In this document: piece after piece, positions 1 through 8,939 of the stretch
How positions within the stretch are numbered: the first letter of the stretch is position 1
Layout: every line of letters begins with the position of its first letter
Source of the DNA: Desulfovibrio ferrophilus
GTDB taxonomy: Bacteria; Desulfobacterota; Desulfovibrionia; Desulfovibrionales; Desulfovibrionaceae
Direction of reading: 5' to 3'
Assembly (NCBI RefSeq): GCF_003966735.1
Contig: NZ_AP017378.1
Location: 3,120,905 to 3,184,904 of the forward strand
DNA: 64,000 nucleotides
Translations under genes and position numbers: made by a program
Notes under the pieces: generated by a model
Database searches by the model: none
What the model saw: the letters and a program-made list of their open reading frames with translations, nothing else
Told to the model about the DNA's origin: nothing

Positions 1-362
1 CTGTTTCTGTATTGTTTATCTTGGCTCCAGGTGTTTTTTTGGAGAGCCTGCAGGCTTTTGTGATTAGCTATTTTCTAAGTAGAGGGATGCTTTGGACTAG
101 AAGTATGATTGCTGGGGTGAGATTGGTGGTCAGCGCATTATTGATGGGGGGGCTTATCTTTGCTGGTTTTGATTTTTTTGGTTTCTGTTGGGTTCTTACT
201 CTCTCAGAAGTCATAATGACCCTGTTTTGCTTGGGATTGTTCATGCATAGTAATGTGTCCCGAAGTTGGCGTTTAATATTTGCCCCGAGTAAGGATGATT
301 ATCGAGAATTGGCTGAATTGTTTAAAGCAATGCGGCAACGGATGGGAATTAGAAAAGTCTAA
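1..362 (+). CDS. C-terminal end of a polytopic membrane protein, 5' truncated (possibly a polysaccharide flippase)
   Basis: The reading frame is open back to the window edge, so only the last 120 or so residues are visible and the true start lies outside. What remains has about three hydrophobic helices followed by a basic cytoplasmic tail rich in Arg and Lys. That fits the end of an oligosaccharide flippase or similar multi-spanning protein, but no family motif is left to prove it. The gene is AT-rich like the next two, and a glycosyltransferase follows 30 nt downstream, which supports a surface-polysaccharide locus. The flippase assignment is inference from context. Confidence 0.6.
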   Translation, partial: VSVLFILAPGVFLESLQAFVISYFLSRGMLWTRSMIAGVRLVVSALLMGGLIFAGFDFFGFCWVLTLSEVIMTLFCLGLFMHSNVSRSWRLIFAPSKDDYRELAELFKAMRQRMGIRKV

Positions 363-391
363 TAGGTCTGAATGTTAAAACTAAGTGTTGT

Positions 392-1497
392 ATGATTTCA
401 AGTAAGATTAAAGTCGGTTACCTCGTTCATGCGTTGGTGAACATCGGGGGCATTGAGCGGAGGATTCATCACGTACTCACTGGTTTGATGGGGCTGTTGA
501 GCCGGTCTTTTATTCTATGTTTCATTCACCGATGTCTCATTGGATCGAAGAGTTGGGGGTGCCTTTTCATTGCCTGGGAATGAAGGGACTCTATCCATGG
601 GAGGTATTGAAAGCTGGACGCATGATGGCCAAACAACCCGTGGACTTGTTTCATGCATACGGGCCGGTACCAACGCTTCCTGCGGCTGTGGCGGCAAGGC
701 GTATGGGAGTCCCTTTGATTTCCGAGCGATATAATTTGGGGCATGGCAGAAAGGCTCGGCACATATGGTTGGCTAAGATTGCTAATGCGACAGCATCCGT
801 GATTTCGGTCAATTCAGACGCTGTTGGCGAGGTTGTTGTCCGGGATGAAGGGGGCCGATCAGACAAGTTGCATCTGATTCGAACCGGTATTCCCATAGGC
901 CCCGCTCCAGAGCGATTGACGGACTTTGCGGTGCCTGCGAGTGATAGAGCGCCATTAGTGGTGATGTGTGTCGGGAATTGCCGTTGGGTAAAGAATCAAA
1001 AGATGATAATTGATTCGATCCCGCTAGTGCTCAAGCGATTTTCCGATGTAGAGTTTCATTTTGTGGGTGATGGGCCTGAGCTGGAGAATTTGAAAGCCCA
1101 GGCAGAAAGACTTGGGGTTTCAAATAAGGTTGTTTTTCATGGTAGACGACCTGATGCTCCCACATTGCTCACGGAGGCGGATATTTTTGCGTTGACCTCA
1201 AAGGCAGAAGGGCATTCTAGAGCTGTTCTTGAGGCTATGCAATGCAGTTTGCCTGTGGTGGCGACCAGGCTGGGTGGTTTTGTAGATGAAGTTATCGAAG
1301 GGGAAAACGGTTATTTGGTTGAGCTTGGAGATGTTGGTGCTTTGGCTCAATCGTTCCTTAAGTTGTTGGGTGATGCGGAGCTACGCATGAAGATGGGGCG
1401 TGCTGGAAGATGTCGTGTTGAAGAATTTTTTACTCTTGAAAAATTTTATTCTCGGCAATTGCAGTTGTATAAGGATTTGCTGGCAAGGGAGAGGTAG
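392..1497 (+). pseudogene. GT4-family glycosyltransferase with an apparent one-base frameshift near 484
   Basis: A start at 392 gives a typical GT4 N-terminus with the motif NIGGIERRIHHVLTG, but this frame ends at 583. The rest of the protein, from about 484 to 1497, lies in another frame. It contains the GT4 donor-site signature (SKAEGHSRAVLEAMQ, with the conserved Glu pair) and the glycine-rich VVATRLGG segment. Adding one T to the TTT run at 484-486 joins the two parts smoothly (HVLTGFDGAVEPVFYS). The gene is therefore either disrupted or misread at a homopolymer. It probably transfers a sugar from a nucleotide donor in surface glycan synthesis. A translated product starting at ATG 517 would lack the N-terminal Rossmann strand. 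Confidence 0.75.
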
Positions 1498-1599
1498 GCT
1501 TTGGTGCGTGGTGGCAGGTTCGCTCCGCAAGAGAAAGCTGTTTGATTTATTGTCCTGACTTTTATGGGTTATTTGATGCATGGTTGAGATGAATTCAAA

Positions 1600-1643
1600 C
1601 GCAACAAGGGCCAGTGCGCTTTACACTGGCCCTTGTTGCGTTT
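1600..1643. terminator. Perfect 17-bp hairpin between convergent genes
   Basis: Bases 1600-1616 and 1624-1640 are perfect inverted repeats around a 7-nt loop, followed by TTT on the plus strand and by GTTTG on the minus strand. The hairpin lies between the glycosyltransferase (plus) and the methyltransferase (minus), so it probably stops transcription from both sides. Confidence 0.75.
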
Positions 1644-1671
1644 GGCAAAGGATTGTGGCGGGAGGTTGTTG

Positions 1672-2577
1672 CTATTTGTAGGCAGCAATAAGGGCGCGAG
1701 TCCCGCTGTGGTAGTTTGCAAATCTTGGAGAAATTTCAGGAGGAAGCATTACTAATTGTAAGTTTCGGAACCCAACAAAATCCAGCAGTGAGGCAAGGGA
1801 ATTGAGAGAAGGTACAAGCGATGGGCCATGCAGGCTCGCTCGAGGTTTGGCGTTGTCTTCGAATTTCATGTGGAGGTAATTGTCTTCTCGGCCAGTGATG
1901 CGTGTGGCGATCAATGCGACTTTGTTTGTTATTCTATGTAGATTTCTAAGGAAGCGATGGTGATCGAATACGTGGTATAAAATTCCCAGAGCTAATACGA
2001 TGTCGTGTTGATCGTTGTAATTGTCGATGCCATATTCGACATCCATTGTTTCAAAACTACATGATTCATCTAATCCAAGCGTTTTGTGGAGGGTGTTAAA
2101 GATGTCTCGTGGGCTTTCCCGTGCCTCGATAACTTTTGTTTCCCGCATTCCCAATTGTTTGCCATGCAAGGCATAGTATCCGCAGCTCCCTGCAATATCT
2201 AAGAGACTGACATCGTCCAAGCCTTGTGGGAATGTTTCTTTGTATATTTGGAAAAGTCGTAACTGGTGACAAAAATATTGAGATGTTGAGTAATTATCAG
2301 TTATCGACCACGTACCATTTTCAATGGATGGTTTGAAATAGCTTTGAGCGTCTTCGCATTGAGCTAAGTCATCTATTGATGAGTAGTGAGATAGTGAGAC
2401 ATCTATATCCAGAGGCGTTGGGTTCGCGAATAAGAAAGGATTGTCTTGCTTGGCTGATGAGTAATTGCAGCATGTTTTTGTGGAGAGATGGACTGGAAGT
2501 TTGGTTTGACGATTAACTTCGATTCCTGCCATGCGGAGGAATGGCAATGCTGTGCGAAAAATACTAAGATAGTTCAT
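1672..2577 (-). CDS. Class I SAM-dependent methyltransferase
   Basis: The 301-residue protein has a methyltransferase core in its second half. There is a motif I-like strand and turn (VSLLDIAGSCGYYALHG) near residue 125, an acidic strand end (KVIEARESP) and the LALGILYHV segment typical of this fold. The first 100 residues match nothing I recognise. The family methylates small molecules, sugars or proteins, and the substrate cannot be told from sequence. The gene is AT-rich and convergent with the glycosyltransferase, so a role in modifying surface glycans is plausible but inferred. Confidence 0.75.
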   Translation of the reverse strand: MNYLSIFRTALPFLRMAGIEVNRQTKLPVHLSTKTCCNYSSAKQDNPFLFANPTPLDIDVSLSHYSSIDDLAQCEDAQSYFKPSIENGTWSITDNYSTSQYFCHQLRLFQIYKETFPQGLDDVSLLDIAGSCGYYALHGKQLGMRETKVIEARESPRDIFNTLHKTLGLDESCSFETMDVEYGIDNYNDQHDIVLALGILYHVFDHHRFLRNLHRITNKVALIATRITGREDNYLHMKFEDNAKPRASLHGPSLVPSLNSLASLLDFVGFRNLQLVMLPPEISPRFANYHSGTRALIAAYK

Positions 2578-2912
2578 GTGTTTATTGTGTGCCTTGTGGT
2601 GGACTTTAATAGAAGATAAGCCCTAGCCAGGGTTGAATAAAACGTCGGAGCATAGAGCTCGTGCGGATTTGGGTTGAATGGTTAAATTTTTTTGTTGGTA
2701 GTTTATAATAGAAAATATGTCAAAATGGAAAGTGTTCATCAAGAACAATTGAAGAGAATGTTCAGTTCGTTTTCAATATTTAATTAGCATAATTGTGTGG
2801 ATTTCTATTGGTAAGGTATGGCCTTGGGCGGCACAAATATATTTCTATTCTGAGTTGGTAAGAAACACTTGCCAATCCTGCCTTGATATGACATTCATTC
2901 CCTCCCTTTCGT
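2578..2912. other. AT-rich intergenic stretch upstream of tRNA-Leu
   Basis: This stretch of 335 bases has no convincing gene. It is clearly more AT-rich than the DNA to its right and must hold the promoters of the leftward methyltransferase and of tRNA-Leu. A TATAAT hexamer is at 2704-2709, without a good -35 partner at normal spacing. Confidence 0.4.
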
Positions 2913-2999
2913 GCCGAAGTGGTGGAACTGGTAGACACGCTATCTTGAGGGGGTAGTGGGGGAAACCTCGTGGGAGTTCGAGTCTCCCCTTCGGCACCA
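2913..2999 (+). tRNA. tRNA-Leu (anticodon GAG)
   Basis: The acceptor arms GCCGAAG (2913-2919) and CTTCGGC (2989-2995) pair perfectly, and CCA is encoded at 2997-2999. The D-arm (TGGAACTGGTAGACA), a long variable arm typical of tRNA-Leu and the T-loop GTTCGAGTC are all present. The anticodon loop TTGAGGG gives anticodon GAG, which reads CUC and CUU. The gene sits where the AT-rich surface locus ends and the GC-rich backbone begins. Confidence 0.95.
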
Positions 3000-3009
3000 T
3001 TCGATACCA

Positions 3010-3039
3010 AAAGCCGTAGTCAGATGACTGCGGCTTTTT
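3010..3039 (+). terminator. Intrinsic terminator after tRNA-Leu
   Basis: AGCCGTAGTC and GACTGCGGCT pair over 10 bp with one G-T pair around a 4-nt loop and are followed by TTTTTC. The hairpin begins about 10 nt after the tRNA. Confidence 0.85.
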
Positions 3040-3217
3040 CGTTTATGGGGAAAAGTTGATTTTCTGCTTCTATCTCTCTTGAATACCAAAGCTTGTATTA
3101 ATTTTCTTTCCTTTTAGTTGTTTGGTTGACTGATTAACTCTCAATAAACTATTCAAGTTGTGGGAAGTTTGAGAATCTCCTGATATTTGGTGTCGCAATA
3201 AGCCGGTCCTGAATGAT

Positions 3218-5635
3218 GTGGGGTTGATGTTCGTGGGGATCAAGTTCAATTCTTTAGTTCATTCGGGACGGTCTATCTCCAAGGACATGACCGCCTCGCT
3301 GGTGATGTTTACCCTAGTGGTAACAACGCTGATTTCCGTATTTGCCTATCAAACCCGTTCTCGTGAGATGCTTGGCGAATTGCATGCCAAGGCCGATGCC
3401 GTTATTTCCGATACAACCTCCGTTCTTGCTGTGCCCATGTGGAATCTGGACGACCAGAGCGTACGCATGGTGGGTGGTGCCTTTGCCAAGAACGAATTGA
3501 TCCAGGAGCTCATGATCTCGGATGCCAAGGGGCGCATCCTGTACTCCCTAACCAAGGCCATGCCGGAAAGCGGCGTCTTTGGCCGTGAACAGGGCGTCGT
3601 CTACAATGGCCAGACCATCGGCAACGTTCAGATCGCCTATTCCTTTGAAAACTACGAGCGCAACAAGCATGACCTGCTGGTCATGTCCATTGTTAGCGGG
3701 CTTGGGGCCATCATTGTCATCGCACTGGCCACGGGCATGCTACTGCGCATCTTCTTGCGCAAGCCTCTGGAGGCCCTGCAGTTGGGGGCTCGCCAGGTGG
3801 CCAGAGGCGATTACACCTGCGGCTTCGAGGGGGTGACGCAGCTGGAACTCGTTGAGATTGTGGAGCATTTCGGGGAAATGAGCTGCGAGGTTGAATCCCG
3901 CGAGCGGGAGTTGCAGCGCGTGAATATCGATCTGCGCCGTGCCGAACGTAAATACCATGGTATTTTTGAGAATGCCCAGGAGGGCATTTTCCAGACCACA
4001 CCCGAGGGCATTTTCGTGAGTGCCAACCCCTCTCTGGCCACCATGCTCGGCTACGATTCGCCCGGAGACCTGCGCCAGTCCGTCTCGGACATGGAGAACC
4101 AGCTGTATTTCGATCCCAAGGATCGCAAGCGTTATTTGACGAAGCTGCTCAAAGAAGGGCGCGTCCAGGATTACGAGCTGCGCCTGAAACGCAAGGATGG
4201 CTCCATGCTCTGGGTGCTTTTGCACGCGCAGGTCATCCGCAATTCCGATGGCACTGTGCGTATGCTGGAAGGTTCACTCATGGATATCACGGACAGGCGG
4301 CGCATGGAGGATGAATTGCGCCACAGGGCCTTGCATGATCCCCTGACCGCGTTGGCCAACCGGGCGTTGTGTCAGGATAGGATCAAGGGGGCTGTGGAGC
4401 GCGGTAGGCGCCGTGATGACTATTTGTTCTCCGTGTTGTTTGTGGATCTTGACCGTTTCAAGATCATCAACGACAGCCTGGGCCACCGCTTTGGTGACAA
4501 GTTGCTGGTCGAGGTCGGGCGCAGGTTGTCCGATTGCGTCCGCGAGCTTGATACGGTTTCCCGCTATGGCGGCGACGAGTTCATCATTCTTTTGGAAGAA
4601 CTTTCAAGTCAGCGCATGGCCATTCAGGCGGTCAAGCGCATTCGCGAAGAACTGCGAAAGACCTTTGCCCTTGGGGACCATGAGGTTCGCGTCACGGCCA
4701 GTATCGGCATTGTCATGGGCGGCGGGGATCAGCAGGCAACCCCTGAAGAACTGATTCAGCGTGCCAATATTGCCATGCATGCAGCCAAGGAGTCCGGCAA
4801 GAACCGCTTCAAGGTGTTTACTCCGCGCATGCTGGATAGGGCCGAGTTGGTGTTGACCCTGGAAAACGAGATGGAACCGGCCATTGCCAGGGGTGAGTTT
4901 TTCTTGGAATACCACCCAATTATTCATTACAACGGGTCTTCAAATTTGTTTGGCTTCGAAGCCTTGGTGCGATGGAATCATCCCACCCGGGGCCGGCTCA
5001 TGCCCGATGAATTCATTCCCGTGGCCGAGGAGTCCGGGCGTATCAGGGACTTGGGGATGTGGGTGCTGGGTGAAGCCTGCCGGACGATCTCCGGTTGGCG
5101 GCAGGATGTTGCAGGCGCTGGCGACTTGCTGGTCTCAGTCAATGTTTCCGGCCGTCAGTTCTCGCAGGTCGATCTGGTGGATCGTGTCGATCAGATTCTG
5201 CGCGAGACGGGCCTGCCCCCTGACAGGCTCAAGCTTGAGATCACCGAAACAGCCATCATGCAGAATGCGGAGATGGCCATCGACAAGCTGGCCGCCCTGC
5301 GCGAGATGGGCGTGCGCATCAGCGTTGATGACTTCGGAACGGGCTACTCGTCCATGAGCTATCTGCAGCGTCTGCCTCTGGATAGCCTGAAGATCGATCT
5401 GTCCTTTGTGCGGGCCATGGACGATTCCCAAAGCAATGTGGAGATCGTGCGGGCCATTATCAACCTCGCCCATACTCTGGGGTTGGAAGTCATTGCCGAG
5501 GGCGTGGAACGGGCCTCGCACCGGGATACCCTGCATGATCTGTCTTGCGAGTTGCTCCAGGGGTATTACTATTCACGCCCCTTGAGCGGTGAGAATGCCG
5601 CGGCGTTTATCAAGGATTTCGACCGGAAGGGTTGA
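3218..5635 (+). CDS. Membrane-bound diguanylate cyclase/phosphodiesterase (HAMP-PAS-GGDEF-EAL)
   Basis: The protein has 805 residues. Transmembrane helices at about 25-45 and 155-178 enclose a periplasmic sensor of about 110 residues. HAMP follows at 180-235, PAS at about 245-365, GGDEF at about 370-535 and EAL at about 545-800. The cyclase motif GGDEF is intact, and RELD lies five residues before it, matching the product-inhibition I-site RxxD. The EAL half keeps EALVRW, LEITET, DDFGTGYSS and VIAEGVE, so both activities may be present. It makes or breaks c-di-GMP in response to a periplasmic signal. A GTG at 3218 or an ATG at 3227 could be the start. The gene stands alone after tRNA-Leu. Confidence 0.93.
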   Translation: MGLMFVGIKFNSLVHSGRSISKDMTASLVMFTLVVTTLISVFAYQTRSREMLGELHAKADAVISDTTSVLAVPMWNLDDQSVRMVGGAFAKNELIQELMISDAKGRILYSLTKAMPESGVFGREQGVVYNGQTIGNVQIAYSFENYERNKHDLLVMSIVSGLGAIIVIALATGMLLRIFLRKPLEALQLGARQVARGDYTCGFEGVTQLELVEIVEHFGEMSCEVESRERELQRVNIDLRRAERKYHGIFENAQEGIFQTTPEGIFVSANPSLATMLGYDSPGDLRQSVSDMENQLYFDPKDRKRYLTKLLKEGRVQDYELRLKRKDGSMLWVLLHAQVIRNSDGTVRMLEGSLMDITDRRRMEDELRHRALHDPLTALANRALCQDRIKGAVERGRRRDDYLFSVLFVDLDRFKIINDSLGHRFGDKLLVEVGRRLSDCVRELDTVSRYGGDEFIILLEELSSQRMAIQAVKRIREELRKTFALGDHEVRVTASIGIVMGGGDQQATPEELIQRANIAMHAAKESGKNRFKVFTPRMLDRAELVLTLENEMEPAIARGEFFLEYHPIIHYNGSSNLFGFEALVRWNHPTRGRLMPDEFIPVAEESGRIRDLGMWVLGEACRTISGWRQDVAGAGDLLVSVNVSGRQFSQVDLVDRVDQILRETGLPPDRLKLEITETAIMQNAEMAIDKLAALREMGVRISVDDFGTGYSSMSYLQRLPLDSLKIDLSFVRAMDDSQSNVEIVRAIINLAHTLGLEVIAEGVERASHRDTLHDLSCELLQGYYYSRPLSGENAAAFIKDFDRKG

Positions 5636-5641
5636 GGTCGT

Positions 5642-6436
5642 TCAGCGGGCGTATTCGTCCACCAAATCCGAGAACCTGGTGCTTTGCTTGACCCTGTCCA
5701 ATGCTTGCTGAAAGCGCTGGACGAGGTCGTCTGGCGTGTCTTTATGGAAGGCAAAGTAGATGGGCACTTCCTCGAGGACGAAAGCGGTTTCGTAGTCATT
5801 GGGGTTCTTGCCGTGGCGCAGCAGGAGTAGACGGGTGCTGCTTTCTTCATAGGAAATGAGGTCCAGTCGTCCCATGTCGAGTTTTTTGAGATTCTGGTCC
5901 ACCGTGGCCACGGGCTCGACGGTGCAGATATCCCTCCATGGGTCCAGCAGTTGATCTCCCACGTCCTCCCGCAAGGTGCCGATGCGCAACCCCGTGAGAT
6001 CCGTCCCCTTGGCGATTTTGAGATGTCGGGATTTGGGTGCTGTGAGGACGAAGCGCACGTTGGCGATGGGGCCAGCCCATTTGAACATCTGTTCCCGCTC
6101 GGGGGTGCGGGCCATGCTGAAAAGCACCGTGCCGGGCTGGGTCTGGGCCATGCGATAGGCTCGTGCCCAGGGGTAGGCCGTGATGATGGTCAAGGGCTCC
6201 TGCATCTCCTCCCAGGTCATGCGCAGGAGGTCGACGGAGATGCCACTGACGAGGCCGTTTTCAGTGAAATTGTAGGGATAGTATTCTTCGGTGATCCAAT
6301 TCAGTGAATTGAAGGAATGCTGCTGTGCCGTGGCGGTGCCCGGGAGCAAGGTCAGCATCACCAGCAGCACCAGGGAGGCCCAGTTCAGATACATGGCGTT
6401 GCGTGGATTTGCGTTGCAATGGAGGAATGGCATCAT
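5642..6436 (-). CDS. Orphan periplasmic substrate-binding protein (SBP_bac_3-like)
   Basis: An N-terminal hydrophobic segment ending in TATA-QQ looks like a signal peptide. It is followed by about 235 residues with the two-lobe pattern of family 3 solute-binding proteins: YYPYNFTENGLVSGISVDLL near the start, then RIGTLREDVGDQLL and a MGRLDLISYEE segment. No permease or ATPase lies beside it on this strand, and it converges with the GGDEF/EAL gene, whose stop is 6 nt away. Orphan proteins of this type often feed signalling proteins, but that is only a guess here. An internal ATG at 6394 (MYLNWASL) is an alternative and perhaps better start, because it puts the signal peptide at the N-terminus. 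Confidence 0.8.
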   Translation of the reverse strand: MMPFLHCNANPRNAMYLNWASLVLLVMLTLLPGTATAQQHSFNSLNWITEEYYPYNFTENGLVSGISVDLLRMTWEEMQEPLTIITAYPWARAYRMAQTQPGTVLFSMARTPEREQMFKWAGPIANVRFVLTAPKSRHLKIAKGTDLTGLRIGTLREDVGDQLLDPWRDICTVEPVATVDQNLKKLDMGRLDLISYEESSTRLLLLRHGKNPNDYETAFVLEEVPIYFAFHKDTPDDLVQRFQQALDRVKQSTRFSDLVDEYAR

Positions 6437-6639
6437 TACAAAACTGTTAGCACCTTTGTTTACGCAAGTGAATAGTGCGCGAACGAGCGGATAGATAAAA
6501 AAGTGTGCGGCTTAAAGTCTTGCCCGCGCTCATGCGCTCTGCTATTCGAAAGGCTTCCGGCAGAATGAATCTTTTGGCGTCAATAGCGGGGGCCGGCCCG
6601 GAGGTGATGGGCGCCTGATTTACAAAGGAGAGGATGGAC

Positions 6640-7389
6640 ATGGCTAAAAAATTCATGGCCCTGGTGGCCAGCGTGATGGTCAGCTTGATGCTGATCTCCG
6701 GCGCAATTGCCTCTGACAAGGTTGTTGTGAACGGTATTGACTTCGGTTTCCCCCCGTTTGGCTTCGTGGATAAGGACGGCAAGCCCGCAGGGTTCGATGT
6801 CGAAGCCATGAACTGGATCGCCAAGGAAATGGGCTTTACTGTCAAGCATCAGCCCACCGACTGGGACGGTATCATCCCCGCCCTGAACGCCGGTAAGATC
6901 GATTGCATCGCTTCGGGCATGAGTGCCACCGCCGAGCGCGCCAAGATCGTGAATTTCGCCATCCCTTACTACTCCGTGACCCAGGTAATGGTCGTGCGCG
7001 GTGACGAGAAGATGGACCTTGCTGCATTCATGAAGTCCGGTCGCAAGATCGGCGTGCAGCGCGGCACCAACACCTTCAAGCTGCTGACCGAACTCAAGGC
7101 CGCTGGTGCCAATATCGAGATCGTGCAGTACGACTCCACCGATCTGGCCATGCAGGACCTGCCCATCGGCCGTATCGATGCTTCCGGCATGGACAGCTCC
7201 ATTGCCTACGAAGTCATGAAGGGCCAGAGCTACAAGCTGGGCGGCACCTTTGACGCTGCTCCTGAGAACTACGCCTACGCCGTGCGCAAGGCTGACACCG
7301 AGCTGCTGGAGACCCTGAACATGGGCCTCAAGAAGCTGATGGCCGATCCTTACTGGGAAGAGCTCAAGAACAAGTGGGAAATCCACTAG
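6640..7389 (+). CDS. Polar amino acid ABC transporter, periplasmic binding protein
   Basis: After a signal peptide ending near AIAS, the protein shows the family 3 binding-protein pattern: GIDFGFPPFGFVDKDGKPAG, GFDVEAMNWIAKEMG, TDWDGIIPALNAGKIDCIASGMS and a TAERAKIVNFAIPYY segment. These match lysine/arginine/glutamine-type receptors. An AAGGAG ribosome site at 6625-6630 lies 9 nt before ATG 6640 but only 3 nt before ATG 6634, so 6640 is preferred. The permease and ATPase genes follow after a strong terminator, which suits the usual excess of binding protein over membrane parts. A weak promoter may lie at 6520-6548 (TTGCCC, 17 nt, TATTCG). Confidence 0.93.
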   Translation: MAKKFMALVASVMVSLMLISGAIASDKVVVNGIDFGFPPFGFVDKDGKPAGFDVEAMNWIAKEMGFTVKHQPTDWDGIIPALNAGKIDCIASGMSATAERAKIVNFAIPYYSVTQVMVVRGDEKMDLAAFMKSGRKIGVQRGTNTFKLLTELKAAGANIEIVQYDSTDLAMQDLPIGRIDASGMDSSIAYEVMKGQSYKLGGTFDAAPENYAYAVRKADTELLETLNMGLKKLMADPYWEELKNKWEIH

Positions 7390-7415
7390 GCTGCGGGCTT
7401 TGAATAGGTTTTGAC

Positions 7416-7467
7416 CGCCCGGTCGGGTTCGGGTATCCCGAACCCGACCGGGCGATTGTCTTTTTTT
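7416..7467 (+). terminator. Strong intra-operon terminator between binding-protein and permease genes
   Basis: Bases 7416-7433 and 7437-7454 form a perfect 18-bp GC-rich stem with a 3-nt loop, followed by a T tract at 7461-7467. It lies inside the transporter gene set, so it should limit read-through into the permease genes. Confidence 0.9.
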
Positions 7468-7491
7468 GTTTCATCTGCACCAAGGCCAATC

Positions 7492-8175
7492 ATGCATTTC
7501 GAAAAAGCTCTGAACGCCACCATTGAGGCCCTGCCCTACATGCTTGGGGGCGTGGGCTGGACCGCCATCATTCTGATTGGCGCTTTGTTGGTGGGGTTTG
7601 TGCTGGGCGTGCCCCTAGCCTGTTGTCAGGTCTATGGCCGGCCAGCGCTGAGCCGCGCGGTGGGGCTGTACGTCTGGTTGTTCCGCGGGGTTCCCATTCT
7701 GGTCCAGCTGTTCCTGTTCTACTTCGGGCTGCTGCCCCTGGTGGGTATCGACAGTGCTCTGGCGGCCGGGGTGATCGTGCTGGGGTTCACCAGCGCCTCA
7801 TATCAGTCGCAGATCGTGCGTGGTTCCATTCAATCCCTGTCTGCCGGGCAGTTGAAGGCCGCTCGTGCTTTGGGCATGAGTGATTTTACGGCCATCAAGA
7901 GCATCATTCTGCCTCAGGCTCTACGACTCTCCATCCCTGGCTGGTCCAACGAATTTTCCATCCTGCTCAAGGATTCGGCCCTGCTGATGGTTATCAGCGT
8001 GCCCGAAATCATGGCTCGGACCCGGTCCGTGGCGGGCCGCACCCATGAGCCGGTGGCCATGGCCCTGTTCGCAGCCATTTTGTATTTTATTCTGACCTAC
8101 GTGGGTATCCAGATCCTGCGCTGGATCGAGCGCAAGGTGCGCATCAAGGGCTATTCCCAAGAAGGGAGCATGTAA
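7492..8175 (+). CDS. Amino acid ABC transporter permease (HisM/GlnP family)
   Basis: This inner-membrane permease has about five helices and carries the family coupling loop ARALGMSDFTAIKSIILPQA before the conserved LRLSIPGWSNE segment. A longer frame opens at 7411 but would translate through the terminator stem. ATG 7492 gives a normal N-terminus (MHFEKALNATIEALPYML). The stop overlaps the ATPase start by one base (TAATG). Together with the second permease at 8940 it should form the transmembrane channel. Confidence 0.92.
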   Translation: MHFEKALNATIEALPYMLGGVGWTAIILIGALLVGFVLGVPLACCQVYGRPALSRAVGLYVWLFRGVPILVQLFLFYFGLLPLVGIDSALAAGVIVLGFTSASYQSQIVRGSIQSLSAGQLKAARALGMSDFTAIKSIILPQALRLSIPGWSNEFSILLKDSALLMVISVPEIMARTRSVAGRTHEPVAMALFAAILYFILTYVGIQILRWIERKVRIKGYSQEGSM

Positions 8176-8939
8176 TGTCTGGCAACGATATCATCCTGCG
8201 CACGGAAAGGCTCAACAAGAGCTTTGGCACCAATCACGTGCTCAAGGACGCCTCTCTGGAACTCAGGCGCGGAGAATTGAAGGTTCTGATCGGTCCCTCG
8301 GGCGGGGGCAAGAGCACGCTCCTGCAGTGCATGAATTTTCTGCTGCCCCCGGACTCGGGTCGTATCTGGCTGGACGGCCATGAGATCAAGTTCAGCAACA
8401 AGCGCGAGTTGTACGCCTACCGTCAGGAAGTGGGCATGATTTTTCAGGACTTCAACCTGTTTGATCACCTGTCAGCCATGGAGAACGTGCGCATCGCCCT
8501 GACCAAGGTCAAGGGCATCCCCAAGAAGGCCGCTACTGAGCGAGCCATGGCAGAATTGGAACGGGTTGGGCTGTCGGGCAAGGCCGCCCTGTATCCGGCT
8601 CAGCTTTCGGGAGGGCAGAAACAGCGTGTTTCCGTGGCTCGCGCTCTGGCCATGGACCCCAAGGTCTTGCTGCTGGACGAACCCACCAGTGCTCTGGATC
8701 CCGAACTCATCGGTGAGGTGCTGACCGTCATCAAGGATCTGGCCAAGGCCGGAATGACCATGGTTATGGCCACGCACCAGATCACCTTCTCATCGCAGTT
8801 GGCCAGCGAGTTCATTTTCATGGAGCAGGGCTGTATCATCGAGCATGATACCCCGGCCGTACTGCTGGCTGATTCAGTCAATTCTCGCACCAAGGCTTTC
8901 TGCGCCAAGATCAATGAGCTGACAGGGGAGCCGGTCTAG
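8175..8939 (+). CDS. Amino acid ABC transporter ATP-binding protein (GlnQ/HisP family)
   Basis: All nucleotide-binding motifs are present: Walker A GPSGGGKST near residue 40, Q-loop MIFQDFNLFDHL, signature LSGGQKQR, Walker B VLLLDEPTSALDPE and the switch His in MATHQ. The length of 254 residues is usual for the family. It powers uptake through the two flanking permeases. The stop TAG ends at 8939, directly before the next ATG, so the three genes are tightly coupled. Confidence 0.95.
   Translation: MSGNDIILRTERLNKSFGTNHVLKDASLELRRGELKVLIGPSGGGKSTLLQCMNFLLPPDSGRIWLDGHEIKFSNKRELYAYRQEVGMIFQDFNLFDHLSAMENVRIALTKVKGIPKKAATERAMAELERVGLSGKAALYPAQLSGGQKQRVSVARALAMDPKVLLLDEPTSALDPELIGEVLTVIKDLAKAGMTMVMATHQITFSSQLASEFIFMEQGCIIEHDTPAVLLADSVNSRTKAFCAKINELTGEPV

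Noticed and set aside
2780-3010. Minus-strand frame across tRNA-Leu
   Set aside because: It is read through the tRNA gene. Such frames commonly arise from tRNA antisense sequence.
7411-7491. Upstream extension of the first permease gene
   Set aside because: It would translate the terminator stem and loop. ATG 7492 yields the normal permease start.
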